A stretch of 41,918 nt of DNA from Clostridium sp. (GTDB lineage: Bacteria; Bacillota; Clostridia; Clostridiales; Clostridiaceae). The position numbers and the translations under genes were made by a program. The notes beneath the pieces were generated by a model. That model did not search any database. It saw only the letters and a list, made by a program, of their open reading frames with translations, and had not been told where the DNA came from. The stretch covers positions 1 through 41,918 of the forward strand of contig JARIDB010000091.1 of assembly GCA_029257045.1 (NCBI GenBank). Direction: 5' to 3'. Below, one piece after another: positions 9,790 through 17,305 of this stretch (position 1 is the first letter of the stretch; every line of letters begins with the position of its first letter).

Positions 9790-9836
9790 TTTTTCACCTC
9801 AAGTTATTTAATGATCTTTAATGTTCACAGTTATTA

Positions 9837-9865
9837 ATTATAATATAGTAATATTTATAAATCAA
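9837..9865 (-). promoter_or_regulatory. sigma-A promoter for ltaS
   Basis: Read on the minus strand, TTGATT and TATAAT are separated by exactly 17 bp, a near-consensus vegetative promoter, about 50 bp upstream of the ltaS start. Confidence 0.65.
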
Positions 9866-9956
9866 ACTAGCATATTAAATTATTTAAGGAAATAAGAAAG
9901 TAAATTTCATAAAGATATAAAAATTAACAAATCTAAAGTATAAGATAATCCTATTA

Positions 9957-9965
9957 TGATATAAT
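9957..9965 (+). promoter_or_regulatory. extended -10 promoter for the FAD oxidoreductase
   Basis: TGATATAAT is a perfect extended -10 element (TGn plus TATAAT), 41 bp before the gene start. No clear -35 is visible, which extended -10 promoters can tolerate. Confidence 0.5.
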
Positions 9966-10005
9966 ACAAATATATTATTTGCTAAGATTAAGGGGGAAGA
10001 AGTAG

Positions 10006-10956
10006 ATGATTAATTATGATTTAGTAATAATTGGTGGGGGAGCTTCTGGGCTTTCAGCTGGAATATCAGCCCTTAGAAATGGAATAAAAAATGTTTTGAT
10101 TATAGATAGAAATAATGAATTAGGTGGAAATCTTAATTTATTCATCCATTATGGTTTTGGTAGTTATTACTTAGAAAAAGAAGTAACAGGACCAGAACTT
10201 GCAAGCCAGCTTATAAAAGATTTTAAAACTTTAAAGGGAAATTTTAAAATAAATACAGAGGTTTTAGGAATTAGCAAAGATAAGATAATTTCTTATGTTA
10301 ACCCAGAAGAAGGAGTACAAGAAATAAAAGCAAGTGTAGTAATATTGGCTTCTGGGTGTAGAGAAAAGTTTACTGGGAACATTAATATACCCATACATAA
10401 ATATACAGGGGTATTTACTTTGGCAGCAGCACATAGAATAGTTAATATTCAAGGTTTCTTGCCAGGGAAAGAAGTAGTTGTTGCTGGAAATAATAAATGG
10501 TCTCTAATATTAGCTAGAAGACTTATATTAGAAGGGGCAAAAATAAAAGCTTTATTAGATACTTCTGATAAAGGATTTTCAGAGGAAGACTTAAAATTTA
10601 TTAAAGGGTTTCCCATGGATATAATAAAAAAGTCAACTGTCATAGAGTTAAATGGAAGTGATAGATTAGAAAGTATTGATATAAGAGATTTAAGAAGTGG
10701 AAATGTATCTACCATAGAATGTGATTCTATGATTTTAAATGTGGGATATCATCCAGATATGAGTTATATAAGGAAGTTAAATATAAAAATTGATTCTAAA
10801 TCATTTCCTAAAGTAGAAGAATATGAAACTTCAGAACATGGAGTATTTGTTTGTGGAACTTTCTTAAATGGTGAAGATGAATTGCTTTCAAGTGGAGAAA
10901 GTGGTTATTTGTGTGGAGAAAAGGCTGCAAATTATATTAAGGAATATAAATATTAA
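10006..10956 (+). CDS. FAD-dependent oxidoreductase (glycerol-3-phosphate dehydrogenase-associated type)
   Basis: Flavoprotein with an N-terminal dinucleotide fold (VIIGGGASGLSAG, residues 7-19) followed by an acidic IDRNNELGG, as in FAD-binding oxidoreductases. The order and wording of blocks (ASGCREK, GVFTLAAAHRIVNIQG, LPGKEVVVAG) resemble the second gene of clostridial glycerol-3-phosphate dehydrogenase operons. Here it stands alone: no GlpA-like or CxxC-rich DUF1667 partner is beside it. The second Rossmann loop reads VVVAGNNKWS in place of a GxGxxG, so NAD(P) binding may be lost. The C-terminus has the usual FAD end (GVFVCGTF to GEKAANYI). The 316-aa length is somewhat short for the family. 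Substrate unknown. Confidence 0.8.
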   Translation: MINYDLVIIGGGASGLSAGISALRNGIKNVLIIDRNNELGGNLNLFIHYGFGSYYLEKEVTGPELASQLIKDFKTLKGNFKINTEVLGISKDKIISYVNPEEGVQEIKASVVILASGCREKFTGNINIPIHKYTGVFTLAAAHRIVNIQGFLPGKEVVVAGNNKWSLILARRLILEGAKIKALLDTSDKGFSEEDLKFIKGFPMDIIKKSTVIELNGSDRLESIDIRDLRSGNVSTIECDSMILNVGYHPDMSYIRKLNIKIDSKSFPKVEEYETSEHGVFVCGTFLNGEDELLSSGESGYLCGEKAANYIKEYKY

Positions 10957-10971
10957 AATATATAAATAAAC

Positions 10972-11034
10972 TAATAAAAGAAGGGCATCATAGGGGCTTA
11001 AATTAAGTTGTTTTAAGAGGCCTTCTTTTTATTA
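10972..11034. terminator. bidirectional terminator between convergent genes
   Basis: A 13-bp stem (10972-10984 with 11021-11034, one bulged T) has T-rich sequence on both strands and a loop of about 36 nt. It sits between the oxidoreductase gene and the convergent RusA-like gene. Confidence 0.65.
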
Positions 11035-11059
11035 GACTAATTAATTATGAAAGTATATT

Positions 11060-11707
11060 TTAAAATAACTTTGTAAAACACTTTCTACAAATAATGGTTT
11101 TCCCTCCATTTGCCGAAATTAAATCTCCATCTATTATATCTTTATTACAAAATTCACATATCTTAATTTTTGTAGTATTATTATCTATAGTTATATTATT
11201 AGGCTTTTGACTAATGTTAGATTTTTTAGGGAGATTTAAAAAATCCTTTTTTAAAGATTTATATAATCTTTTCTCTGAAGAAACTTCTTTTTTACAAAGT
11301 GAATAACTCATTGAATATTCGCTTTCAGCAAAAAATTCTAATTCAAAACGGGGGTTTTCCTTATCATAATATTCTTGGGTTATTATTGTTCTTATTTGAG
11401 CATCATTAACAATTAATCCACTTTTTTCAATACCATCAAAAATACTTTTAGTTATATTTGCAGTATCAGGATGTCTTTTTTCGCTTTTATAATAAACTTT
11501 CAAAACTGCAATTAAAGACTCATCTAAAACTACATCAGGATTCTGAATTTTAGCATAATAAGAGATTTCTTCTTCATAAAGAGCATATTTATCATAAGAC
11601 TTACCAGAATTAGAAGGAAGTATAGCTCGACCATCTTTGTTATGTAGTTTAAAATTAGATTTAGTTATAGGGGAACCAGGAACTACAATCTTAGCATAAT
11701 TGCTCAT
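11060..11707 (-). CDS. RusA-like protein with C-terminal zinc ribbon
   Basis: Residues about 1-130 resemble RusA-family Holliday junction resolvases: an N-terminal PGSPITKSN-like strand, then RHPDTANITKS, then IEKSGLIVNDAQI. The E. coli counterpart is RRRDLDNLQKA with LDDAQV, where D70, D72, K76 and D91 matter. Here the first Asp, the Lys and the last Asp are kept, but the D72 position is Ala. The C-terminus adds a module absent from phage RusA: two CxxC pairs (CEFC and CRKC) about 25 residues apart, a likely zinc ribbon. No phage genes surround it. Nuclease activity is doubtful; a structural DNA-binding role is possible. Start supported by GGAGG. Confidence 0.7.
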   Translation of the reverse strand: MSNYAKIVVPGSPITKSNFKLHNKDGRAILPSNSGKSYDKYALYEEEISYYAKIQNPDVVLDESLIAVLKVYYKSEKRHPDTANITKSIFDGIEKSGLIVNDAQIRTIITQEYYDKENPRFELEFFAESEYSMSYSLCKKEVSSEKRLYKSLKKDFLNLPKKSNISQKPNNITIDNNTTKIKICEFCNKDIIDGDLISANGGKTIICRKCFTKLF

Positions 11708-11767
11708 ATAAAACCTCCGTTAATAAAAGTACCATTTCTTAAAGATCAATTAATTTTAATAAAATAT

Positions 11768-11803
11768 AATGAATATTTTATTCATTCATTATATAATTAA
11801 CAA
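11768..11803 (-). promoter_or_regulatory. promoter with overlapping inverted repeat, RusA-like gene
   Basis: On the minus strand TTGTTA (11798-11803) and TAAAAT (11775-11780) are spaced by 17 bp. The -10 lies inside a 19-bp inverted repeat, AATGAATA-TTT-TATTCATT (11768-11786), a typical operator shape. No candidate regulator is adjacent. Confidence 0.5.
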
Positions 11804-11903
11804 GGACATTTATTAAGAAACAATCTTAATTTTAATATACATTAATGTTCTTCTTTTAACAAGGAAGGAAATATAATATAAAATAGTGAGTAAGAGGTAT
11901 GAA

Positions 11904-12914
11904 ATGGAAAGTAAATTAATTTTATCAATAGAATCAAGCTGTGATGAAACATCTGCTGCTGTTGTTAAAGATGGAAGAGAAGTTTTGTCAAATATAATAG
12001 CAACACAAATAGACACGCATAAAAAGTATGGTGGAGTTGTACCAGAAGTAGCATCAAGAATGCATATAGAAGTCATTGATAGTGTTGTAAAGAGTGCTTT
12101 AGAAGAAGCAAAAGTTGATTTAGAAAATATAGATGCAATAGGGGTAACCTATGGACCTGGATTAGTTGGAGCTCTTTTAGTTGGTCTTCAATATGCAAAA
12201 GGATTAGCTTATGCATCAAACAAACCTTTAGTCGGAGTAAATCATATTGAAGGACATATATCAGCTAATTACATAGAACATAAAGATTTGAAACCACCTT
12301 TTGTTTCCTTAGTAGTTTCAGGTGGTCATACCTTCATAGTTCACGTAAAGGACTATGGTGAATATGAAGTGATTGGCCAAACAAGAGATGATGCAGCAGG
12401 AGAAGCTTACGACAAGGTAGCAAGATCTTTAGGTCTTGGATATCCAGGGGGTCCTAAAATAGATAAAATTGCAAAGGAAGGAAATGAAAATGCAATAGCA
12501 TTTCCTAGAGCAAATTTTCATGATAATAGTTTAGATTTTTCCTTTAGTGGAGTTAAATCAGCAGTTTTAAACTATTTAAATAAATGTAATATGCAAAAAA
12601 TTGAATATAACAAGGCTGATGTAGCAGCTTCATTTCAAAAAGCTGTTATAGATGTTTTAAAGCAGAATGTATTAAGGACTTGCAGAGAAAAGAAAGTAGA
12701 TAAAATAGCAATAGCTGGTGGTGTTGCATCAAATTCAGCTTTAAGAAGTACATTAATAGAAGAAGCAGGGAAAGAAGGAATAAAGGTTCTTTTTCCAGCA
12801 CCGATTTTATGTACGGATAATGCAGCTATGATAGGAAGTGCTGCTTACTTTAATTTGTTAAATAAAAGAACAAGTAACTTTAATATTAATGCAAAACCAA
12901 ATTTAAAGCTTTAG
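11904..12914 (+). CDS. tsaD: tRNA N6-adenosine threonylcarbamoyltransferase
   Basis: Catalyses the last step of t6A37 formation in ANN-decoding tRNAs, transferring the threonylcarbamoyl group from its AMP carrier, with TsaB and TsaE as partners in bacteria. Family marks are clear: [15 protein letters not shown] at the N-terminus, metal-binding H114 and H118 in [35 protein letters not shown] and [12 protein letters not shown]. The 336-aa length is normal. The ATG at 11904 is chosen over the in-frame GTG at 11886, because AGAGG is spaced 6 bp from 11904 and the family starts a few residues before the IESSCDE motif. The next gene follows closely. Confidence 0.96.
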   Translation: MESKLILSIESSCDETSAAVVKDGREVLSNIIATQIDTHKKYGGVVPEVASRMHIEVIDSVVKSALEEAKVDLENIDAIGVTYGPGLVGALLVGLQYAKGLAYASNKPLVGVNHIEGHISANYIEHKDLKPPFVSLVVSGGHTFIVHVKDYGEYEVIGQTRDDAAGEAYDKVARSLGLGYPGGPKIDKIAKEGNENAIAFPRANFHDNSLDFSFSGVKSAVLNYLNKCNMQKIEYNKADVAASFQKAVIDVLKQNVLRTCREKKVDKIAIAGGVASNSALRSTLIEEAGKEGIKVLFPAPILCTDNAAMIGSAAYFNLLNKRTSNFNINAKPNLKL

Positions 12915-12936
12915 AAAATAGGGGGAGTTGGTTAGG

Positions 12937-13965
12937 ATGAAGCTTTTGCCAAATTCAAATGGAGTTTATAAGGTAAATATGAAAACAAAAAAGAATCCTA
13001 AGGAAAAATTAAGAAGCATATTTATAATTATTTTTATTATTTTAGCTTTAGGATTTGTATATCAAAAAATAAATAATTTTATTATAAAAGAGACACTAAA
13101 GGAAAGAGTAGACTATGTGAGAGTAGATGAGAAAAGGTTAGACTTTAAAATAGAAGGAAGTGGATCAAATTATACTGTTGTATTTGATGGAAATATAGGA
13201 GCAAATTTGAATCAATGGAACCCTATTGTTGAAACCCTTACTACTGATTATGATGACTTAACAACTTTTGTTTACAATAGAAGAGGTTATGGATTTAGTG
13301 ATATAGGATCAATTAGAACTCCAAAAGAACAAGCAGAAGATTTAAGGATTCTTCTTAGAAAATCCGCAGCCAAAGCCCCGTACATATTAGTAGGAGAGGA
13401 TTATGGAAGCTTAGTATTAACTGAGTTTGCTAAGGAGTACCCTGATTTAGTAGCGGGAGTTATATTAGTTAATCCATTAGTTGAACAGGAAATAAACACG
13501 AAGGAATTTAAAAATAAGTTGTTTTTAGAAAGACTTAGAAGAAAAATAGAAAGTATAGGATCAAATTTTGCTTTTACATATTTATTAGACACTATAAATT
13601 TAGATACAAAAGTGGAAGACTTTGAAAAAAGTTTAGATGAAAATTCACTAATTGAATTTAAAGCTCATAGAACTAAGTCTAATTATACTAAAGCTGTTTA
13701 CAATGAAATTCTAAATATTACAAGTGGGAATAATACAAGTCAGCAAACAGAAGTATTTGCTGGAAAACCATATTATTTAATAGCTAAAAGCAATCAAGAA
13801 TCCTTAGAAGGTCTAGGAGATAAAGATTTAACAAAGCTTTATACTACTAATCTAGATAGTGATTTTATTTCAATAGATAATCAAGAATCCGTGATAAATG
13901 GAATAAGACAAGTTGTTAAACAAGCAAATGAAATAGAGAGAACAGAAAAAGCAAATAAGAATTAA
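12937..13965 (+). CDS. membrane-anchored alpha/beta-hydrolase-fold protein, probably non-catalytic
   Basis: A basic N-terminus and one hydrophobic segment (about residues 29-45) anchor an external alpha/beta-hydrolase domain. Fold markers are present: the strand-turn NRRGYGFSD and the elbow LVGEDYGSL. The elbow normally reads GxSxG; here the nucleophile position is Asp. The usual late SGHFI-type histidine block reads DSDFISIDNQE, so the catalytic His also appears lost. An Asp nucleophile occurs in dehalogenases and epoxide hydrolases, but those keep the His. The ATG at 12937 is used, since GGGGAG abuts the TTG at 12928 but suits 12937. It lies between tsaD (22 bp) and htrA (81 bp). Confidence 0.72.
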   Translation: MKLLPNSNGVYKVNMKTKKNPKEKLRSIFIIIFIILALGFVYQKINNFIIKETLKERVDYVRVDEKRLDFKIEGSGSNYTVVFDGNIGANLNQWNPIVETLTTDYDDLTTFVYNRRGYGFSDIGSIRTPKEQAEDLRILLRKSAAKAPYILVGEDYGSLVLTEFAKEYPDLVAGVILVNPLVEQEINTKEFKNKLFLERLRRKIESIGSNFAFTYLLDTINLDTKVEDFEKSLDENSLIEFKAHRTKSNYTKAVYNEILNITSGNNTSQQTEVFAGKPYYLIAKSNQESLEGLGDKDLTKLYTTNLDSDFISIDNQESVINGIRQVVKQANEIERTEKANKN

Positions 13966-13972
13966 GCTATTG

Positions 13973-13994
13973 TTGTCATATAATTGTCATATAA
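13973..13994 (+). promoter_or_regulatory. tandem 11-bp direct repeat before htrA (Pho-box-like)
   Basis: TTGTCATATAA occurs twice, head to tail, with no gap. The 11-bp period puts both copies on one DNA face, the usual pattern for OmpR/PhoB-family dimers. The E. coli PhoB box is likewise built from CTGTCAT plus 4 AT-rich bases, repeated every 11 bp. The repeat ends 52 bp before the htrA start. Confidence 0.6.
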
Positions 13995-14046
13995 AAGGGG
14001 TATATTAAATCTAAAGAAAAATTTAATTTCTATGGAGGATTACATT

Positions 14047-15279
14047 ATGAGTAATGATGATGATAAAGTTTATGATGTTGATAATTATGAAGAAGTAGAG
14101 CCTAAGTATTTCTCAAATGAAAGCCAAGGACTTTTAAATGAGGATGAGAATTTTTCTGATTATAATGAGAAATTATCAAGTAATAATAAAATAAAGACTA
14201 AAAAGAAAAAAAGAAGCGGATTAGGTATTATATCTTTAGCCCTTGTTGCAGGACTTCTAGGAGGATTAGTTGGTGGATATGGAATGTACTACTCAACAAA
14301 AAGCATTTTAGAAAGAAAACCAAACTTAACACCGAATCCTCAAAGTTTCACTACAGATCAAGAAGCTTTATCTGCTAGTCAAGCCTTTGAAAAAGTTGCA
14401 CCTGCAGTTGTAATAGTTTCAGTAAATGGATTAATGGATTATAGTGGATTTATTCCACAAGAAACAGAAGGAATAGGGTCTGGATTTATAATAAATGAAG
14501 AAGGCTATATATTAACTAATTATCATGTAATACAAGATGCAAAGGTAGTTACAGTTACTTTATCAGACGGACGAGATATTCCAGCAAAAGTGGTAAACTA
14601 CGATAAAAACCAAGATATAGCTATGCTTAAATTGAGCGATGATTCGATAAAGGTCCCTGGAATAGTTGAACTTGGTGATTCAGCGGTATTAAAACCTGGA
14701 GAAGAAGTTTTAGCTATTGGAACACCGTTATCAAAGGAGTTTAACCAAACTCTTACAGGAGGATATGTAAGTGCGGTTAATAGATCAGTAGAAACAAATA
14801 GTGGAATTAAAGTAAATTTAATTCAAACAGATGCTGCAATAAATCCTGGTAATAGTGGAGGGCCACTTATAAATACAAAAGGTCAAGTTGTTGGAATTAA
14901 TACATTAAAAATAGCAGATGGTAGCGTAGAAGGAATAGGTTTTGCAATTCCTATAAATGAAGTTAGTGATAGAATAGAATCTTTATCAAAGCCTATATTA
15001 AACCTTGGAGTATCTATTAGAGAGATAAATTCTGATTTATCTAAACAATATGATATGGAAGAAGGACTTTATATAGCTCAAGTATCAGAGTTCTCACCCG
15101 CTGAAAAGGCAGGTTTACAGATTGGAGATATTATAGTTAAATTTGATGGCACAAGTATAAAAACCTTCGATGAGTTAAAGAAAATAAGAGATACTAAATA
15201 CGAAGGAGATATTGTTGAAGTAGAAGTTGTAAGAAATGGTGGGAAGAAAACTTTTAACGTTAAATTAGAAGTTAAATAA
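14047..15279 (+). CDS. htrA: HtrA/DegP-family membrane serine protease with PDZ domain
   Basis: Envelope quality-control protease. The acidic cytoplasmic N-terminus (about 55 residues) is followed by one Gly/Leu-rich membrane segment (about 58-82), then a trypsin-like domain with the triad H160 (LTNYHVI), D190 (NQDIAML) and S270 (NPGNSGGPL). A C-terminal PDZ domain covers about 318-410 (SPAEKAGLQIGDIIVKFDG). One PDZ and one membrane anchor match Bacillus HtrA/HtrB. ATG 14047 is chosen because GGAGG sits 8 bp upstream; the in-frame TTG at 13984 lies in the promoter repeat. It probably has its own promoter, given that repeat, and ends at a strong terminator. Confidence 0.95.
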   Translation: MSNDDDKVYDVDNYEEVEPKYFSNESQGLLNEDENFSDYNEKLSSNNKIKTKKKKRSGLGIISLALVAGLLGGLVGGYGMYYSTKSILERKPNLTPNPQSFTTDQEALSASQAFEKVAPAVVIVSVNGLMDYSGFIPQETEGIGSGFIINEEGYILTNYHVIQDAKVVTVTLSDGRDIPAKVVNYDKNQDIAMLKLSDDSIKVPGIVELGDSAVLKPGEEVLAIGTPLSKEFNQTLTGGYVSAVNRSVETNSGIKVNLIQTDAAINPGNSGGPLINTKGQVVGINTLKIADGSVEGIGFAIPINEVSDRIESLSKPILNLGVSIREINSDLSKQYDMEEGLYIAQVSEFSPAEKAGLQIGDIIVKFDGTSIKTFDELKKIRDTKYEGDIVEVEVVRNGGKKTFNVKLEVK

Positions 15280-15309
15280 TAATATTAATCAAACTACAAA
15301 AGGTTTTGT

Positions 15310-15347
15310 AAAAAGACTACTATTTAATTAAAAATAGTAGTCTTTTT
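15310..15347. terminator. bidirectional terminator between htrA and apbE
   Basis: A perfect 16-bp stem (15310-15325 with 15332-15347) has a 6-nt loop. Each arm ends in five A or T, so it can terminate transcripts from both directions. It separates convergent genes. Confidence 0.93.
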
Positions 15348-15355
15348 AGTAAGTA

Positions 15356-16399
15356 TTATTCTTGAATTATAAAATCTTCATTACTTAAATTAAAGTTATC
15401 TTTTATACCATTACTTAAGTAGATTTTATTATCTTTTGTTACAAAGATTGCATCTATGCCATTTCTTGAATTAATGAAATCTAATCCATGTTCAAGTCCC
15501 ATAGCAAACACAGAAGTAGAAAGAGCATCACCATCAATGGATTTATCACTTACTATTGTTATACCCGCTATATTATTTTCATAAGGGTACCCTGTTTTTG
15601 GATTTAGAATATGATGATATCTAATTCCATTTTCTTCGAAATATCTTTCGTATATTCCGGAAGTAACTATAGATTTATCTTGAACCTTTATAGATCCAAT
15701 AATACCACCACGTTCAGATAAAGGGTTTTGGATACCTATCTTCCAAAGGTCGTCTTTATTCTTATTTCCATGTGCAAAAATATTTCCACCAAGGTCTATA
15801 ATTGCACTTTTAACTCCTCGGGCAGTTAAAAGTTCTGAAATTATATCGGCTGTAAAACCTTTAGCAATACCACCTAAGTCAAGTATCATACCTGATCTCT
15901 TTAAAGAAACTGTTTTGTTTGCATCATCTAAAATAATATCATTATAATTAATCAATGGTAGCTTAGAGTCAATTTCTTCTTTGGTAGGTAGCTTTTGTTC
16001 TGGTAATCCAATACTCCAAAGCTTAACTAAAGGTCCTATAGTTATATCAAAAAGTCCATTTGATACTTCAGAATATTCCAAACCACTTTTAATAACCTCA
16101 TATGTATCATCATCTACTTTAATAGGTTCTATTCCAGCAGATGTATTTATCTTATCAAGTAAAGTTCCATTTTCATTAATACTTAATTTAGATTCAATAT
16201 CTTTTATTTTATTAAATATATCATCTAAAATGCTTTCATCGGTACTATCATACATAGTAACTTTAATTACAGTCCCCATTAATAAATCACTTCTAGATAG
16301 AGGTTCTTTATTTTCTTGTTTTTTAGTACAACCTCCTAAAATTGAAAGAGAAAATATTAATAAAATACTTAAGCTTATATAGTTAAAGGTCTTTTTCAT
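15356..16399 (-). CDS. apbE: FAD:protein FMN transferase, lipoprotein (FmnB-type)
   Basis: Transfers FMN from FAD to a Thr of target proteins outside the membrane. The N-terminus is a lipoprotein signal with lipobox ILGGC (Cys near residue 24), so the enzyme is on the cell surface, as for Listeria FmnB. ApbE motifs are present: MGTVIKVTMYD, DLGGIAKGFTAD, DLGGNIFAHG and the metal/active-site region DGDALSTSVFAMG. The 347-aa length is typical. AGGAGGA precedes the start. The next gene upstream on the same strand encodes an FMN-binding lipoprotein carrying the target motif, its likely substrate. A hairpin between the two suggests partly separate transcription. Confidence 0.93.
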   Translation of the reverse strand: MKKTFNYISLSILLIFSLSILGGCTKKQENKEPLSRSDLLMGTVIKVTMYDSTDESILDDIFNKIKDIESKLSINENGTLLDKINTSAGIEPIKVDDDTYEVIKSGLEYSEVSNGLFDITIGPLVKLWSIGLPEQKLPTKEEIDSKLPLINYNDIILDDANKTVSLKRSGMILDLGGIAKGFTADIISELLTARGVKSAIIDLGGNIFAHGNKNKDDLWKIGIQNPLSERGGIIGSIKVQDKSIVTSGIYERYFEENGIRYHHILNPKTGYPYENNIAGITIVSDKSIDGDALSTSVFAMGLEHGLDFINSRNGIDAIFVTKDNKIYLSNGIKDNFNLSNEDFIIQE

Positions 16400-16499
16400 A
16401 AAAATCTTCCTCCTAAATAATATATATGTTTATCTATTAAATATATAATTTTTATTACAACTTACATACAAGTATATTATAGGTTAAAAGTTAGAAAAA

Positions 16500-16530
16500 A
16501 TAAAAGACTTTAGGAATAAATCCTAAAGCC
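16500..16530 (-). terminator. terminator of the FMN-binding lipoprotein gene
   Basis: Read on the minus strand, an 8-bp perfect stem (CTTTAGGA with TCCTAAAG) with a 5-nt loop is followed by TCTTTTATTTTTT. It lies 14 bp after the stop codon. Confidence 0.75.
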
Positions 16531-16544
16531 CTATTGAAATATAA

Positions 16545-16961
16545 TTATTTAGCAGTTTCTAAAGCTTTCTTAGCCAAAGCTTTGAAAGTATCAGATGTGT
16601 TAGTTGCACCAGTTACAGTATCAACAGCATCAACATCTTGTTTTTCAACTAAAGCAGTTTCTAAATCTGGGTAAGCTTTTATTGGGTTAATTCCGCTTAC
16701 AGCTTCCATTTTAGTATTATATTCAACATCTTGTAGTTTGCTTCCAGCATCATTAGCTTCATCAAACTTAACTGTTGCTATCTTACCATCTTTAACTTCT
16801 ATATTTATTGAAGCAACGTAGCCTCTTTCGTCTTTTTCAGATTTAGCTTCATAGTTTCCATTTTTTAATCCTGTTTCTTTAGCAGCACCACAGCCAACTA
16901 ATATTGTTGAAGCTAAAGCAGCTACAGTTACTAAACTTATAAATTTTTTTGATTTCATCAT
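16545..16961 (-). CDS. FMN-binding-domain lipoprotein (PplA-like electron carrier)
   Basis: Small surface flavoprotein. Lipobox ILVGC gives a lipidated Cys at residue 24. The remaining ~110 residues form one FMN-binding domain with the ApbE flavinylation motif DTVTGAT at 114-120; T120 is the expected FMN attachment site. Listeria PplA, the extracellular electron-transfer lipoprotein, has two such domains, so this 138-aa protein is a single-domain version. Its upstream neighbour on the opposite strand is ndh2, and apbE lies downstream, which supports a role as terminal carrier to external acceptors. GGGGG precedes ATG-ATG by 8 bp. Confidence 0.88.
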   Translation of the reverse strand: MMKSKKFISLVTVAALASTILVGCGAAKETGLKNGNYEAKSEKDERGYVASINIEVKDGKIATVKFDEANDAGSKLQDVEYNTKMEAVSGINPIKAYPDLETALVEKQDVDAVDTVTGATNTSDTFKALAKKALETAK

Positions 16962-17305
16962 AATAAAATCCCCCTTGTATTATTAAGTTTTGTAATTAAA
17001 TTAAAAGTTATCTATGTAAGTTAAATTAAAACTAATTACCCAATAATTATACACAATTATATTTAAAATTGATATTCAATTTACTTATATTGAATAAGTT
17101 ATTCTTATGATTAAAAAAAGTGGCTAATACTACCTATATAAGTAAATAAGCCATTTGAGTTAAAAAGAGAGATGAAAAGAAATGAAACATATTGTTAAAA
17201 AAACAACAAAATACTATCTAACTTATATGGACATATGTTAAAATAATATATAAAATTAAAGATGCTATTTTATAAATTTATATTATGAAGGGATAGGTGT
17301 GCAAC
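16962..17305. other. divergent control region between the FMN lipoprotein and ndh2
   Basis: This 344-bp AT-rich gap holds no gene. For the minus-strand gene there is a TATAAT at 17046-17051 and an inverted repeat TATTCAAT-N8-ATTGAATA at 17073-17096. For ndh2 there is an extended -10, TGTTAAAAT, at 17236-17244 and a Rex-like box at 17192-17209. On the minus strand a weak hairpin (TGGCT with AGCCA, 17121-17153) is followed by seven T, a possible terminator or attenuator lying upstream of the minus-strand -10. Confidence 0.5.
17192..17209 (+). promoter_or_regulatory. candidate Rex (NADH/NAD+ sensor) operator
   Basis: The 18-bp site matches the Rex consensus TTGTTAA-N4-TTAACAA at 12 of 14 defined positions: left half perfect, right half ACAACAA. 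It lies about 115 bp before ndh2 and upstream of the probable -10. The target fits, since Rex responds to the NADH that Ndh2 consumes. Part of the match is favoured by the AT-rich background. Confidence 0.45.

Noticed and set aside
11060-11707. Prophage remnant suggested by the RusA-like gene
   Set aside because: No integrase, capsid, lysis or attachment-site signals are near; flanks are ordinary core genes with matching base use.
13984-14046. TTG start for htrA adding 21 residues
   Set aside because: The TTG lies in the direct repeat of the control region; ATG 14047 has GGAGG at good spacing.
15981-16382. 133-codon plus-strand open frame within apbE
   Set aside because: It is antisense to a complete apbE gene, has no ribosome site and encodes no recognisable protein.
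15356-17305. FMN riboswitch controlling the flavin genes
   Set aside because: No RFN-element conserved blocks are visible upstream of apbE, the FMN lipoprotein or ndh2.
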